Below are positions 1 through 7,450 of a DNA stretch of 9,867 bases, in pieces. Positions within the stretch are counted from its first letter, which is position 1, and each line of letters begins with the position of its first letter. The DNA lies in assembly GCA_002390045.1 (NCBI GenBank), contig DGSB01000001.1:1-9867 (forward strand), given 5' to 3'. A model generated the notes under the pieces. It made no database searches. It had not been told where the DNA came from and saw nothing but the letters and a program-made list of their open reading frames with translations. Origin of the DNA: Fibrobacter sp. UBA4373. GTDB taxonomy: Bacteria > Fibrobacterota > Fibrobacteria > Fibrobacterales > Fibrobacteraceae. The position numbers were made by a program, and so were the translations under genes.

Positions 1-2
1 AT

Positions 3-3000
3 CCGGGTCAAACCTATTACTTCGACGTGATTTCCGGCGCAACGACCGACAATAATTCCGGAAACCATTACAGCTTCACCACGTCTTCGGAAGCAACCTT
101 TGTGGACTTCCGCGTCTATGTAAAACCGGCGAACAAGAATTCTAGTTGCTCCGACTGGAAGAGCTGCAACACATTCTTTGTGATTGTCACGAACAGCGAC
201 ACACTTCCCTACTCGGATGTGGAACTGCGTTTTTATTTAACCAAGAGCGTTTCGGCAACCGGTTGGGGACAGCTCGCCAAAGTTTCTTATGATGACACTT
301 CGTCTATGTCGCTTTCTTACGGAGCCGCCCAATTCGATGCGACAAGCGGTGGATATTATTTACCGATTACACTGCAAGGAACTATCGGCGTTTCAAGCAG
401 CTTCCAATTCGAAATGCAATTTACAAATGCCACCTATGGAGACTTGGACGGATCTTGGTCGCTTCGCGCCCATACGGAATCGACAGACCCCGAATATTTC
501 TCAGGCATCGACCTCACCAAGGGACCCTTGTATACTGGCTCGGAATCGACATTCCTTGAAGAAGTCAACGGTGTGACGGAATCCGCCTATACCAAGGATC
601 CGTATGTGACGATCTTCTACCACGGTACACATATCTACGGTTACCCGCCTGATTACGACGCCTCTTCTAGCGATCTTTCCATCGCTAGAACCATTACGCT
701 CGACTTCCTTACCCCATTTGAAACTCCGGCAACATCCAAGGAAGATACCGTCAATACGGCAACTTATACCGGCGAAAGCACTGTCTCTCCGTCGGGCTTC
801 CTCGATGACTTCGAAGGGAATGGAGTCTCTTACTTTGGAACAAATACGCAATATGTGAACAAGTACGACGATTACATTTTCTCGATTTCCAAGAACCTCG
901 CTTATGGCAACAATATGATTGACTGGGTTTCTTGGCACAATCACGGAGCGAATGCGAAGGGCAGTTACGATTGCGCCTGTACAGTCGTCCGTTCGAATGT
1001 GGAATGGGATTCCATTGTGACGCCTTTAGAAAAACGTTACCTTGTATTCAACGTGGATACAGCCAAGGCCTATGTGGGTAAACGCGCCCAGGTGATCGTT
1101 ACTTTGTACGATTCCACAGGGGCAATCATTACCGATGACGACATCACGATTTCGCTTTCTGTCGAAGACGGTTCTGCCTTCTTCTATACGTCGGCAACGG
1201 CAGACATTGCGACAACCACCCTTACCCTTGTGAATGGAACAGCGACATTCTACGTTACAAGCGACACGCCTCTCGAAACGATCCTGTACGCAAGCTCGGT
1301 CTCTTCGAGTTCCAAGTACAACTACACATCTGCGAAAGCGGTTCTGTTGATCGAAGAACTCCCTCCTTGGCCGATTATCGATTACGCAAAGATGCTCGAT
1401 ACGGACTGCGATAACATTCCGGATCAGTTGAGTATTCTTTTAACCGCCTCTTACCAGGCTGGTCAAAGCTTTACATCGGTAACCTTCGAATACCGCGGCG
1501 ATACGCTTACCGTCACAAGCGCAAACATTCAAGATTCCCTCATCACGATTCCATTTACGCCAAAGGATTCTTCCGTTTATACGAATCCGGAAGGTTTCGT
1601 CACGCTGGAAAGCAATATTTCTGGCGAAACAAAAACGCACACGGACTTCTACCAAGACGGAATCTCTCCGACGGTACTTTCACTTTCCGTTTTGGAACGT
1701 TTGGACACCGCTACGGCAGACCGAATTTACATCCAGTTCTCGGAACCGATTTCCGCTCCGGGTCTCGCTTGGCCGCTCGCCCTGTTTGACGCATCGGGCA
1801 ACGCTCTCGACGTCACCCCGAACGTTACCAATTCCAAACTTTACAACGAAAAGCTGAACGTCTGGGAATACACGATTTCTTTCGATGCAAGCGGCAACTC
1901 TCTGATTACCGAAGGCATGAAAGGACAGCTTCTTTCGACTGCGACCATTACCGATAAATCGGGCAACGCGATTTCTACAGTCTGTTCACAGCCGATTCTC
2001 ACGTTCACCCTCAAGATCTTGCCGATTCCGCTCAAATACGCAAGTATTTCGGATAGCGACGGCGACGGTCTCGCCGACCAAGTCCATGCAGAATTCGTCC
2101 AGACTGTAGACAGCCGTCACGCTCCGGACAGTGTCTCGGTCATCTTCGGTAGTGCCGTTCCCGAAACGCTTTGGACAAATTCCTTCAGCTGGAATTCCGA
2201 AGGAACCGAAGCGACAATCACGCTCAACCCGGCATTCAAACTCGGCAACACAAACGGCAATTACTCAGGCATCTCTTCGAAAGGTGGCGACATCATCGGA
2301 GCAGGCCTTCTCACTCAGCACAAGGGTAGCGGCGCTAATTACGAAAGCGACTCCACCCTTGCCGAAGACTTGACAGGTCCTGTCATCGTCGCGGGCACGA
2401 TCAACGAAGCCGGATCATTCGTATCGCTCCTTGTTGAAGCAAGCGAACCGTTGGTCGTTGGAGATTCGACATTGAATCTGATCCAGCGTGAACGCAGCGG
2501 TCCGGTAAACGTCGCCGCCTACCGCTGGACTCTCGGTTCGAATACATTCAACATGCTTTACGAACAGGAATCGGAAACAGCCGTCCAGGAAGGCGACCGC
2601 ATTCGCTTTACTCCGCTTGACGGAAGCCTCTTCCTCGACAAGAACGGCAATCAGCCATCGCTTGAAAACCCGTGGGCAACGGTCCAAGGTTCTGGCGATC
2701 CGCAGATTACCTTTAACGTGCATCCGGAATATCCTGTTTCAAACATTCCATCCAAGTCCGAAACTTGCACCGAAGCCAAGTCTCCGTTCCGCTTAATCGT
2801 TTTGAATCAAGAAACTCGTAAATGGGATATTTACGAAAAGGATATGCTCATTGAAAGCGTGGATACAAACGGTTATGCTTTTGACGGAATGCTTTACATT
2901 ATCGACATGGGAATTCCTCGTGGCACGAGTCTGGGTGAAGATCCGGCATGGACATCCATCCTTCTCGATATCGACCTTCCGTTCTACACGAACATCGGCA

Positions 3001-3278
3001 GTTTTGTCAATCGCTACGACAGAAGCTTCAATCTGACGCCGAAGTATCTTTCGAGCGACAACCAAGTCGTCATGCGCTTGCAATGGCTCTCAAACTGCAC
3101 CACGGGTCTTTCCTCGGAAAGCGGACGTGCAATCGGAACAGGTGCATACATCGCGAAGATCGACATTCAGGCAAGATTCCATCCGAATACGGAACTGGAT
3201 AGCACGACAGTCAAGCGATTCTCGTCTAAGGATAGTTACACCAAGACGCAGACATTCGGCATTCGTCGCACCAAATAA
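3..3278 (+). CDS. Large modular secreted/surface protein, 5' end missing
   Basis: The frame is open to the left edge, and residues before the first possible start (GTG at 27) read naturally (PGQTYYFDV), so the true start and signal peptide lie upstream. About 1,090 residues remain. By nucleotide position: 99-657 is a beta-rich module resembling CBM3 cellulose-binding domains (SDVELRFYLT, then VTIFYHGTHIYG near its end); 660-1020 is an unassigned segment with a DCAC pair; 1035-1350 looks like an invasin-type Ig-like domain (VGKRAQVIVTLYDSTG); 1398-2035 and 2052-2700 are two copies of an Asp-rich calcium-type loop plus Ig-like strands with an SEP motif; 2720-3278 ends in a FlgD-Ig-like segment (GTGAYIAKIDIQ) and a basic tail. 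Thr/Ser/Asn richness and scarce Cys fit an exported protein. I infer a role in surface attachment, perhaps to plant polysaccharide; no catalytic domain is visible. Domain calls are by eye and the export route is unknown. Confidence 0.85.
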   Translation, partial: PGQTYYFDVISGATTDNNSGNHYSFTTSSEATFVDFRVYVKPANKNSSCSDWKSCNTFFVIVTNSDTLPYSDVELRFYLTKSVSATGWGQLAKVSYDDTSSMSLSYGAAQFDATSGGYYLPITLQGTIGVSSSFQFEMQFTNATYGDLDGSWSLRAHTESTDPEYFSGIDLTKGPLYTGSESTFLEEVNGVTESAYTKDPYVTIFYHGTHIYGYPPDYDASSSDLSIARTITLDFLTPFETPATSKEDTVNTATYTGESTVSPSGFLDDFEGNGVSYFGTNTQYVNKYDDYIFSISKNLAYGNNMIDWVSWHNHGANAKGSYDCACTVVRSNVEWDSIVTPLEKRYLVFNVDTAKAYVGKRAQVIVTLYDSTGAIITDDDITISLSVEDGSAFFYTSATADIATTTLTLVNGTATFYVTSDTPLETILYASSVSSSSKYNYTSAKAVLLIEELPPWPIIDYAKMLDTDCDNIPDQLSILLTASYQAGQSFTSVTFEYRGDTLTVTSANIQDSLITIPFTPKDSSVYTNPEGFVTLESNISGETKTHTDFYQDGISPTVLSLSVLERLDTATADRIYIQFSEPISAPGLAWPLALFDASGNALDVTPNVTNSKLYNEKLNVWEYTISFDASGNSLITEGMKGQLLSTATITDKSGNAISTVCSQPILTFTLKILPIPLKYASISDSDGDGLADQVHAEFVQTVDSRHAPDSVSVIFGSAVPETLWTNSFSWNSEGTEATITLNPAFKLGNTNGNYSGISSKGGDIIGAGLLTQHKGSGANYESDSTLAEDLTGPVIVAGTINEAGSFVSLLVEASEPLVVGDSTLNLIQRERSGPVNVAAYRWTLGSNTFNMLYEQESETAVQEGDRIRFTPLDGSLFLDKNGNQPSLENPWATVQGSGDPQITFNVHPEYPVSNIPSKSETCTEAKSPFRLIVLNQETRKWDIYEKDMLIESVDTNGYAFDGMLYIIDMGIPRGTSLGEDPAWTSILLDIDLPFYTNIGSFVNRYDRSFNLTPKYLSSDNQVVMRLQWLSNCTTGLSSESGRAIGTGAYIAKIDIQARFHPNTELDSTTVKRFSSKDSYTKTQTFGIRRTK
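1398..2700 (+). repeat. Two divergent copies of a calcium-loop plus Ig-like unit (protein-level repeat)
   Basis: Copy A begins with DTDCDNIPD (1398-1424) and copy B with DSDGDGLAD (2052-2078). Each is followed by D-Q and hydrophobic beta strands. Each later carries a Pro/Gly-Thr/Pro-Val turn and a strand with the SEP motif (FSEPISAPG near 1737; ASEPLVVGD near 2440). The loops follow the D-x-D-x-D-x-x-x-D pattern of thrombospondin-3/dockerin-like calcium sites; copy A has Asn where copy B has the usual Gly. The copies are diverged at DNA level, so this is an old duplication of a structural module. Boundaries are approximate. Confidence 0.5.
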
Positions 3279-3297
3279 TTTTTCGAAATGTTCCAGG

Positions 3298-3333
3298 AAA
3301 AGTACGTTAGAAATAACGTACTTTTTCTATTTT
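3298..3333 (+). terminator. Rho-independent terminator of the surface-protein gene
   Basis: AAAAGTACGTTA (3298-3309), a GAAA tetraloop (3310-3313) and TAACGTACTTTT (3314-3325) form a perfect 12-bp stem. The arm runs into a T-rich tract ending TTTTTCTATTTT at 3333. It begins 19 nt after the TAA stop at 3276-3278. The A-run opposite the T-run means it could also work weakly on the other strand, but no minus-strand gene ends here. Confidence 0.88.
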
Positions 3334-3361
3334 AATGGTAAGTTTAAGCACTTCATATATT
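3332..3361 (+). promoter_or_regulatory. Weak candidate promoter for the signalling operon
   Basis: The 112-bp gap between the surface-protein stop and the kinase start is the only visible place for an operon promoter. The AT-rich stretch after the terminator holds TATATT (3356-3361) as a possible -10 with TTAATG (3332-3337) 18 bp upstream as a poor -35. No TGGCAC-N5-TTGC sigma-54 element is visible in the gap. The purine run GAGAGGG (3367-3373) lies 17 nt before the ATG, too far for a normal ribosome binding site. The assignment is tentative. Confidence 0.25.
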
Positions 3362-3390
3362 AGATTGAGAGGGTAAGATAGCGGTCTTTC

Positions 3391-5640
3391 ATGGAAGCAT
3401 TTGAATTCAGCGTACACTTTATGCATGGGTTTATCGCCCTCCTGACATGCGTTGCTTTGCTTCCCATGATTCTTACGACGTTGCTATCCAATACTTTTGC
3501 GAAGCAGCTCCAAAAGAACCTCATCTACCTTTTGATTTTAAACATCATTTGGAATGTACTCGCCTTTGTTGAGCAGCTCCCCCGCGTTTACATTTCCGAT
3601 GACGTTCGCTATGTCATTTATATACTCGGCTCGATTTGCTGGGTTCAATACGGCTATGCAGTTTTCCGAGTTATCTGCGGCATTGCAGGCGAAAACATCA
3701 ATCCCGCTTGGAAAAAGCTTGGATTCTTTCTCACAATATGGAATATCTTTGCCGTTTTGTTCTGTCTCATTACAGGCTTTACCGGGCATTTTTATACGGG
3801 AATCATTTCGACGTGGTATGGCTTTACGGCCACGAATTCAAACCTCGCGAATGTGGCGATTCTCCTATTCCTCATCATTCCGATGTTCCTGTCTTCCATC
3901 GTCACTTACCAGCTGATGAAGCGGACCAACGCGGAAAAGATTTTCCGATCCATCTTTGTGGCTCAAATTACATCCATTATCGCCGGATTTACCATGGACG
4001 CCATCCTTCCCGCCATGGGACTTTTCATCTACGGCGAAAGCGCTTCCATCTTCCTATTTCTGATTACCTTCGTCCTTTTCCGCGCGACGGCAGCACTGGC
4101 ACAAACCGGACTGGATATGTCCAAGTCTCTGAAATCCGTCATCCAGGAACTCGAAGAAGGCATCCTGATTTTGAATTCCAACGGCAGAATCGAATTTTCG
4201 AATCATGCAGTCAACACCATGTTCGGAGTCGGCGAAAAAGGACTTTTCCAAAAACCGATTACACAGTTCATTCCGGATTTGACAAGCCTGAATCCCATGA
4301 ACAATGTTCCGATCTACCTGAAGAATAATTCCGTATCCGCAGCCATTACGATTACCCCGTTAATTTCTCACGGAATTCTCTTCGGCTATAAAGTGATTCT
4401 CCGCGATTTGCGCAAGACCGACGACACCCAAATGCGTTTTTCCCGTCTACAAGCGGAATTCAACGACGAGCGCGATGCTATCCGTTTACGCATCGTCAAT
4501 TTGCAAAAGCTTTACTTGCAGCAGCAGATCTTTTTGAACTCCCTCTTAAACAATCTGCCATCCCGTCTTTGGGCGAAGAATTTAAACGGAGCCTATACCC
4601 AACAAAATAAGAAAGACATCGAAATTCGCGGAAATCTCAAGAGCCACATCGAAGATCCGATTTTTACCGAGCAGGAACTTCAGGCGATGGAAAGTCCAGG
4701 CCGAATCGTGATCAAAAATGAAACCACCCAAGACGAAAACGGGAAGAAGCACTGGGAAAAGCATACCGCAATTCCACTCTATGACGAAGCAAAACGCGTC
4801 AAAGGTGTTCTTGGCCTCATCGAAGACACAACGGATTTCCATGCGCTCGAAGACGAAAGAAACCAGCTTCGTGAAAACTTGGTCAAGGCCTCGACATTTG
4901 AAGACATGAGCAATGTCGCTGGCGGTCTTGCACATGACTTCAACAACCTGCTCGCAGGAATCATCGGATACCGCGATCTCGCCGAAGCGACCCTACCTAA
5001 GTCCGAAGACTGCACCCGGACTCAAAAATATCTGGCCAACATGCAGAAGTCCTTGACGAACGCAACGGAACTCGTGAAGCGCACTTACGACCAGCTCAAG
5101 GAACGTCAAGGCAACCACGCCAACAAATCTTCGAACTTCAACGTGGGACTCGTATTCGACGAAGTGCGCAACGCGTTGTCGGCAACCCTTCCATCCAACA
5201 TCAAGATTCTTAAAAATTCCAGCGACGACATGATCGCCTTCGGAAACCAGACCGATTTCCACCGGATTATGTTGAACATGGGCAAAAACGCGATCCTCGC
5301 GATGAAATCCGGAGGAACCCTCACCTACGGATGCCGAAAGACCCATGTCGCCCAACAGATCGTTACCCAGTTTTCCACCATTCCTGCGGGCGACTACCTT
5401 TACATCACCATCAAGGATACCGGCGATGGGATGACCCCCGATGTCGTCAAACACATTTTTACACCTTATTTTACAACCCGAGCTCCGGGACAAGGGATGG
5501 GAATCGGCCTTTCAGTGGCTATGCGCCTCATAAAAGACGCTGGAGCGCACTTGAATCTAGAAACAACAATTGGAAAAGGAACTAAATTTATCTTGTACTG
5601 GCCCATCGCTAAAAAATTGGAGGATGAGACAAATGCCTAA
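3391..5640 (+). CDS. Membrane sensor histidine kinase (multi-TM, two PAS-like domains, HisKA, HATPase)
   Basis: This is a 749-residue kinase that autophosphorylates on His and passes phosphate to response regulators. Residues 12-235 hold about seven hydrophobic segments, an integral-membrane sensor rather than a periplasmic one. A PAS-like domain follows at about 247-341 (EEGILILNSNGRIEFSN), then a helical, likely coiled-coil linker at 345-385. A second PAS-like domain spans about 386-485 (LWAKNLNGAYTQQNKK, ending GLIEDTTDF). The HisKA motif is GGLAHDFNNLLAG with phospho-acceptor H515. The HATPase has an N-box (N629, N633), G1 DTGDGM (676-681), F-box FTPYFTTR and G2 GQGMGIGLS (700-708), so it looks catalytically complete. 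The HDFNNL form of the H-box is typical of hybrid kinases such as CckA, but no receiver is fused here; the next gene supplies one. The ATG at 3391 is the first in-frame start after a TAG at 3379, though it lacks a good ribosome binding site. The signal sensed is unknown. Confidence 0.93.
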   Translation: MEAFEFSVHFMHGFIALLTCVALLPMILTTLLSNTFAKQLQKNLIYLLILNIIWNVLAFVEQLPRVYISDDVRYVIYILGSICWVQYGYAVFRVICGIAGENINPAWKKLGFFLTIWNIFAVLFCLITGFTGHFYTGIISTWYGFTATNSNLANVAILLFLIIPMFLSSIVTYQLMKRTNAEKIFRSIFVAQITSIIAGFTMDAILPAMGLFIYGESASIFLFLITFVLFRATAALAQTGLDMSKSLKSVIQELEEGILILNSNGRIEFSNHAVNTMFGVGEKGLFQKPITQFIPDLTSLNPMNNVPIYLKNNSVSAAITITPLISHGILFGYKVILRDLRKTDDTQMRFSRLQAEFNDERDAIRLRIVNLQKLYLQQQIFLNSLLNNLPSRLWAKNLNGAYTQQNKKDIEIRGNLKSHIEDPIFTEQELQAMESPGRIVIKNETTQDENGKKHWEKHTAIPLYDEAKRVKGVLGLIEDTTDFHALEDERNQLRENLVKASTFEDMSNVAGGLAHDFNNLLAGIIGYRDLAEATLPKSEDCTRTQKYLANMQKSLTNATELVKRTYDQLKERQGNHANKSSNFNVGLVFDEVRNALSATLPSNIKILKNSSDDMIAFGNQTDFHRIMLNMGKNAILAMKSGGTLTYGCRKTHVAQQIVTQFSTIPAGDYLYITIKDTGDGMTPDVVKHIFTPYFTTRAPGQGMGIGLSVAMRLIKDAGAHLNLETTIGKGTKFILYWPIAKKLEDETNA
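5619..5623 (+). promoter_or_regulatory. Shine-Dalgarno GGAGG that sets the receiver start
   Basis: GGAGG sits inside the last codons of the kinase gene, 9 nt before the ATG at 5633. The in-frame ATG at 5624 directly abuts it and is too close. The site therefore favours 5633 and suggests translational coupling with the kinase. Confidence 0.75.
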
Positions 5641-6007
5641 AGTATTGATCATTGACGACGAAGAAGATATTCGTTCTGTGCTCAAAGACATGCTCGATAT
5701 GTCTGGATATGAAGTGGATACCGCCGAAAACGGTCGTCAAGCCAAGGACCTTTACGACAAGACTGAATATGACGTCGTGATCACCGACATCATCATGCCG
5801 GAACAGGACGGATTCGAAGTCATTCTCGACTACCGCAACAAGAATCAGCTGGACCGCATCATTGCCATCAGCGGCGGTGGACGTACTTCTGCGGAAGACT
5901 ACCTGAACATCGCCAACCATTTCGGCGTTTCTTCGATTTTCTCGAAGCCGCCTAACTATAAAGACTTGATTGCCAAGGTCGACGAAATCGTAGCGTCTCA
6001 CGCTTAA
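5633..6007 (+). CDS. Stand-alone CheY-like response regulator receiver
   Basis: This 124-residue protein is a single receiver domain with no output domain. The acidic pair D8/D9 (VLIIDDEED), phospho-acceptor D52 (VVITDIIMPEQDG), switch S80 (IIAISGGG) and K105 (FSKPP) are all present, so it should accept phosphate. The reading frame is open further upstream, but the receiver fold begins exactly at MPKVLIIDD and GGAGG supports this ATG. The start overlaps the kinase stop by 8 nt (ATGCCTAA), and the sigma-54 regulator begins 15 nt after its own stop. I infer that it is a direct partner of the upstream kinase. It could shuttle or drain phosphate, act allosterically on the kinase, or signal by protein-protein contact. 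The ISGGGR stretch is common in stand-alone receivers found near hybrid-like kinases. Confidence 0.92.
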   Translation: MPKVLIIDDEEDIRSVLKDMLDMSGYEVDTAENGRQAKDLYDKTEYDVVITDIIMPEQDGFEVILDYRNKNQLDRIIAISGGGRTSAEDYLNIANHFGVSSIFSKPPNYKDLIAKVDEIVASHA

Positions 6008-6022
6008 GGTTAGGCCAAACTG

Positions 6023-7447
6023 ATGAATGTCCTGTTAGCCGATGCGGACAGGAAGATCATTGACCACGTGACCTCCACATGGTCTCTTCCGGACGTGTCC
6101 TTATTTACAGTTTCTAATTCGACAGCCCTTTTTAACACAATCGAAGAGAATCCGATCGACTTTGCCTTTGTCGACATTTCGCTTTTATTGCACAAAGATG
6201 TCGATGTCATCAGTTTTTTAAAATCGCACAATCCCGAAGCAGAAGTCGTCATTCTCTGCGAGCAATCCGCAGCCAAAGATGCCGAAAAAGCCCTTTCCCA
6301 TGGAGCCGCATCTTATCTGGTGAAACCGGTCGAGGTTCGCACACTCGAGGATGTCGCCAAGAAATATCTTCAAGGTCTGGAACATTCGAGCGATTACCGT
6401 GAACTGCAGAACCATCTTTTGGAAAATCTCCTCGGGAATACCCCCGAGATGCAAAAGATTTTACGCCTGCTTCGCAAGGTCGCTCCCACGACAAGTTCCG
6501 TGCTGATTACCGGAGAATCCGGTTCGGGTAAGGAATTCCTCGCCCGAATTGTCCATCGCCTTTCCAAAAGAGCGAACGAACCTTTCGTCGCGGTGAACTG
6601 TAGCGCTATTCCAGAAAATCTTGTCGAAAGCGAACTTTTCGGCAGCAAAAAGGGATCCTTTACCGGGGCCACCGCCGACAAAAAAGGCCTCTTTGAAGAA
6701 GCGAACGGCGGAACCCTTTTCCTCGATGAAATCGGGGAACTTTCCCAAGCGACTCAGGTCAAGCTTTTACGCTTTTTGCAAAGCCACGAAACACGGCGCG
6801 TCGGAGAAACGGAAACGCGCTATTTGGACGTGCGAATCATCGCCGCAACCAATGCAGACTTGGCGGACGCAATGGTCAAGAAGACTTTCCGCGAAGATCT
6901 CTATTACCGATTGAACACGTTCCATTTAAGCGTTCCTCCACTTCGGGATCGCCGTAGCACCATTCCGAACCTCGTCAAATATTTCATCCTTAAATTCGAA
7001 AAAGAGCAGCACAAGACCATTCATAAAATCGACGATGCGGCTCAGGTCGCCCTTGCGACATACAATTATCCAGGAAACGTCCGAGAGCTTGAAAACATCG
7101 TCGAACATGCGATGGTCCTCTCCGAAAACGGAACCATCCGTCTGGAAGATTTGCCCGAAGAACTGACCCAGCAACCGATCCACCCAATCAAGGATCTTTT
7201 GCCGGCGCCCAAAGCCCAACATCACCTTTCCGACAATCGGACGGATTCCGAACAAACTAATTCAGAAATCAAGGCGATTGGCTACAGCAATCCGGACGAG
7301 ATCATTCCTCTCGACGAACTTGAAAAGCGTCATATTTTACATGCCCTCGATGTGTGTAAAGGCAATAAAACGGAAGTTGCCGAACGTTTAGGCATTAGCC
7401 GAGCCACGCTTTGGCGAAAGCTCAAAGATCATAAAATCGAAATTTGA
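6023..7447 (+). CDS. NtrC-family sigma-54-dependent response regulator
   Basis: This 474-residue protein has receiver (1-120), AAA+ (about 137-375) and DNA-binding (about 430-474) parts, the usual NtrC layout and length. The AAA+ core has Walker A GESGSGKE (164-171), the sigma-54-contacting loop GSFTGA (211-216, usual form GAFTGA), Walker B LFLDEIGEL (D235, E236) and FREDLYYRL. The C-terminus has a Fis-type helix-turn-helix (GNKTEVAERLGISRATLW, from 447). It should drive transcription from -24/-12 promoters using ATP hydrolysis. The receiver is divergent: D7, D9, D51 and K101 are kept, but the switch Thr/Ser is C79 (VVILCEQ) and the usual M-P-x-x-D-G after the Asp is replaced by SLLLHKD. Control by phosphorylation may be altered. 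The ATG follows AAGGTTAGG by 8 nt. It is third in the operon with the kinase and receiver. Target genes are unknown. Confidence 0.93.
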   Translation: MNVLLADADRKIIDHVTSTWSLPDVSLFTVSNSTALFNTIEENPIDFAFVDISLLLHKDVDVISFLKSHNPEAEVVILCEQSAAKDAEKALSHGAASYLVKPVEVRTLEDVAKKYLQGLEHSSDYRELQNHLLENLLGNTPEMQKILRLLRKVAPTTSSVLITGESGSGKEFLARIVHRLSKRANEPFVAVNCSAIPENLVESELFGSKKGSFTGATADKKGLFEEANGGTLFLDEIGELSQATQVKLLRFLQSHETRRVGETETRYLDVRIIAATNADLADAMVKKTFREDLYYRLNTFHLSVPPLRDRRSTIPNLVKYFILKFEKEQHKTIHKIDDAAQVALATYNYPGNVRELENIVEHAMVLSENGTIRLEDLPEELTQQPIHPIKDLLPAPKAQHHLSDNRTDSEQTNSEIKAIGYSNPDEIIPLDELEKRHILHALDVCKGNKTEVAERLGISRATLWRKLKDHKIEI

Positions 7448-7450
7448 TCT

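Noticed and set aside
501..944. A 147-codon antisense open frame under the surface protein
   Set aside because: Its composition mirrors the sense codons, it has no recognisable fold, and neither a promoter nor a ribosome binding site supports it.
928..950. TGGCAC strings resembling sigma-54 promoters (also near 2920 and 4097)
   Set aside because: They lie inside coding sequence and lack the GC of the -12 element at the right spacing.
3636..4328. A 230-codon open frame in another plus-strand frame inside the kinase gene
   Set aside because: It is a shadow of the kinase: His/Arg/Pro-rich with no domain, and no ribosome binding site supports it. The kinase frame is fully explained by known domains.
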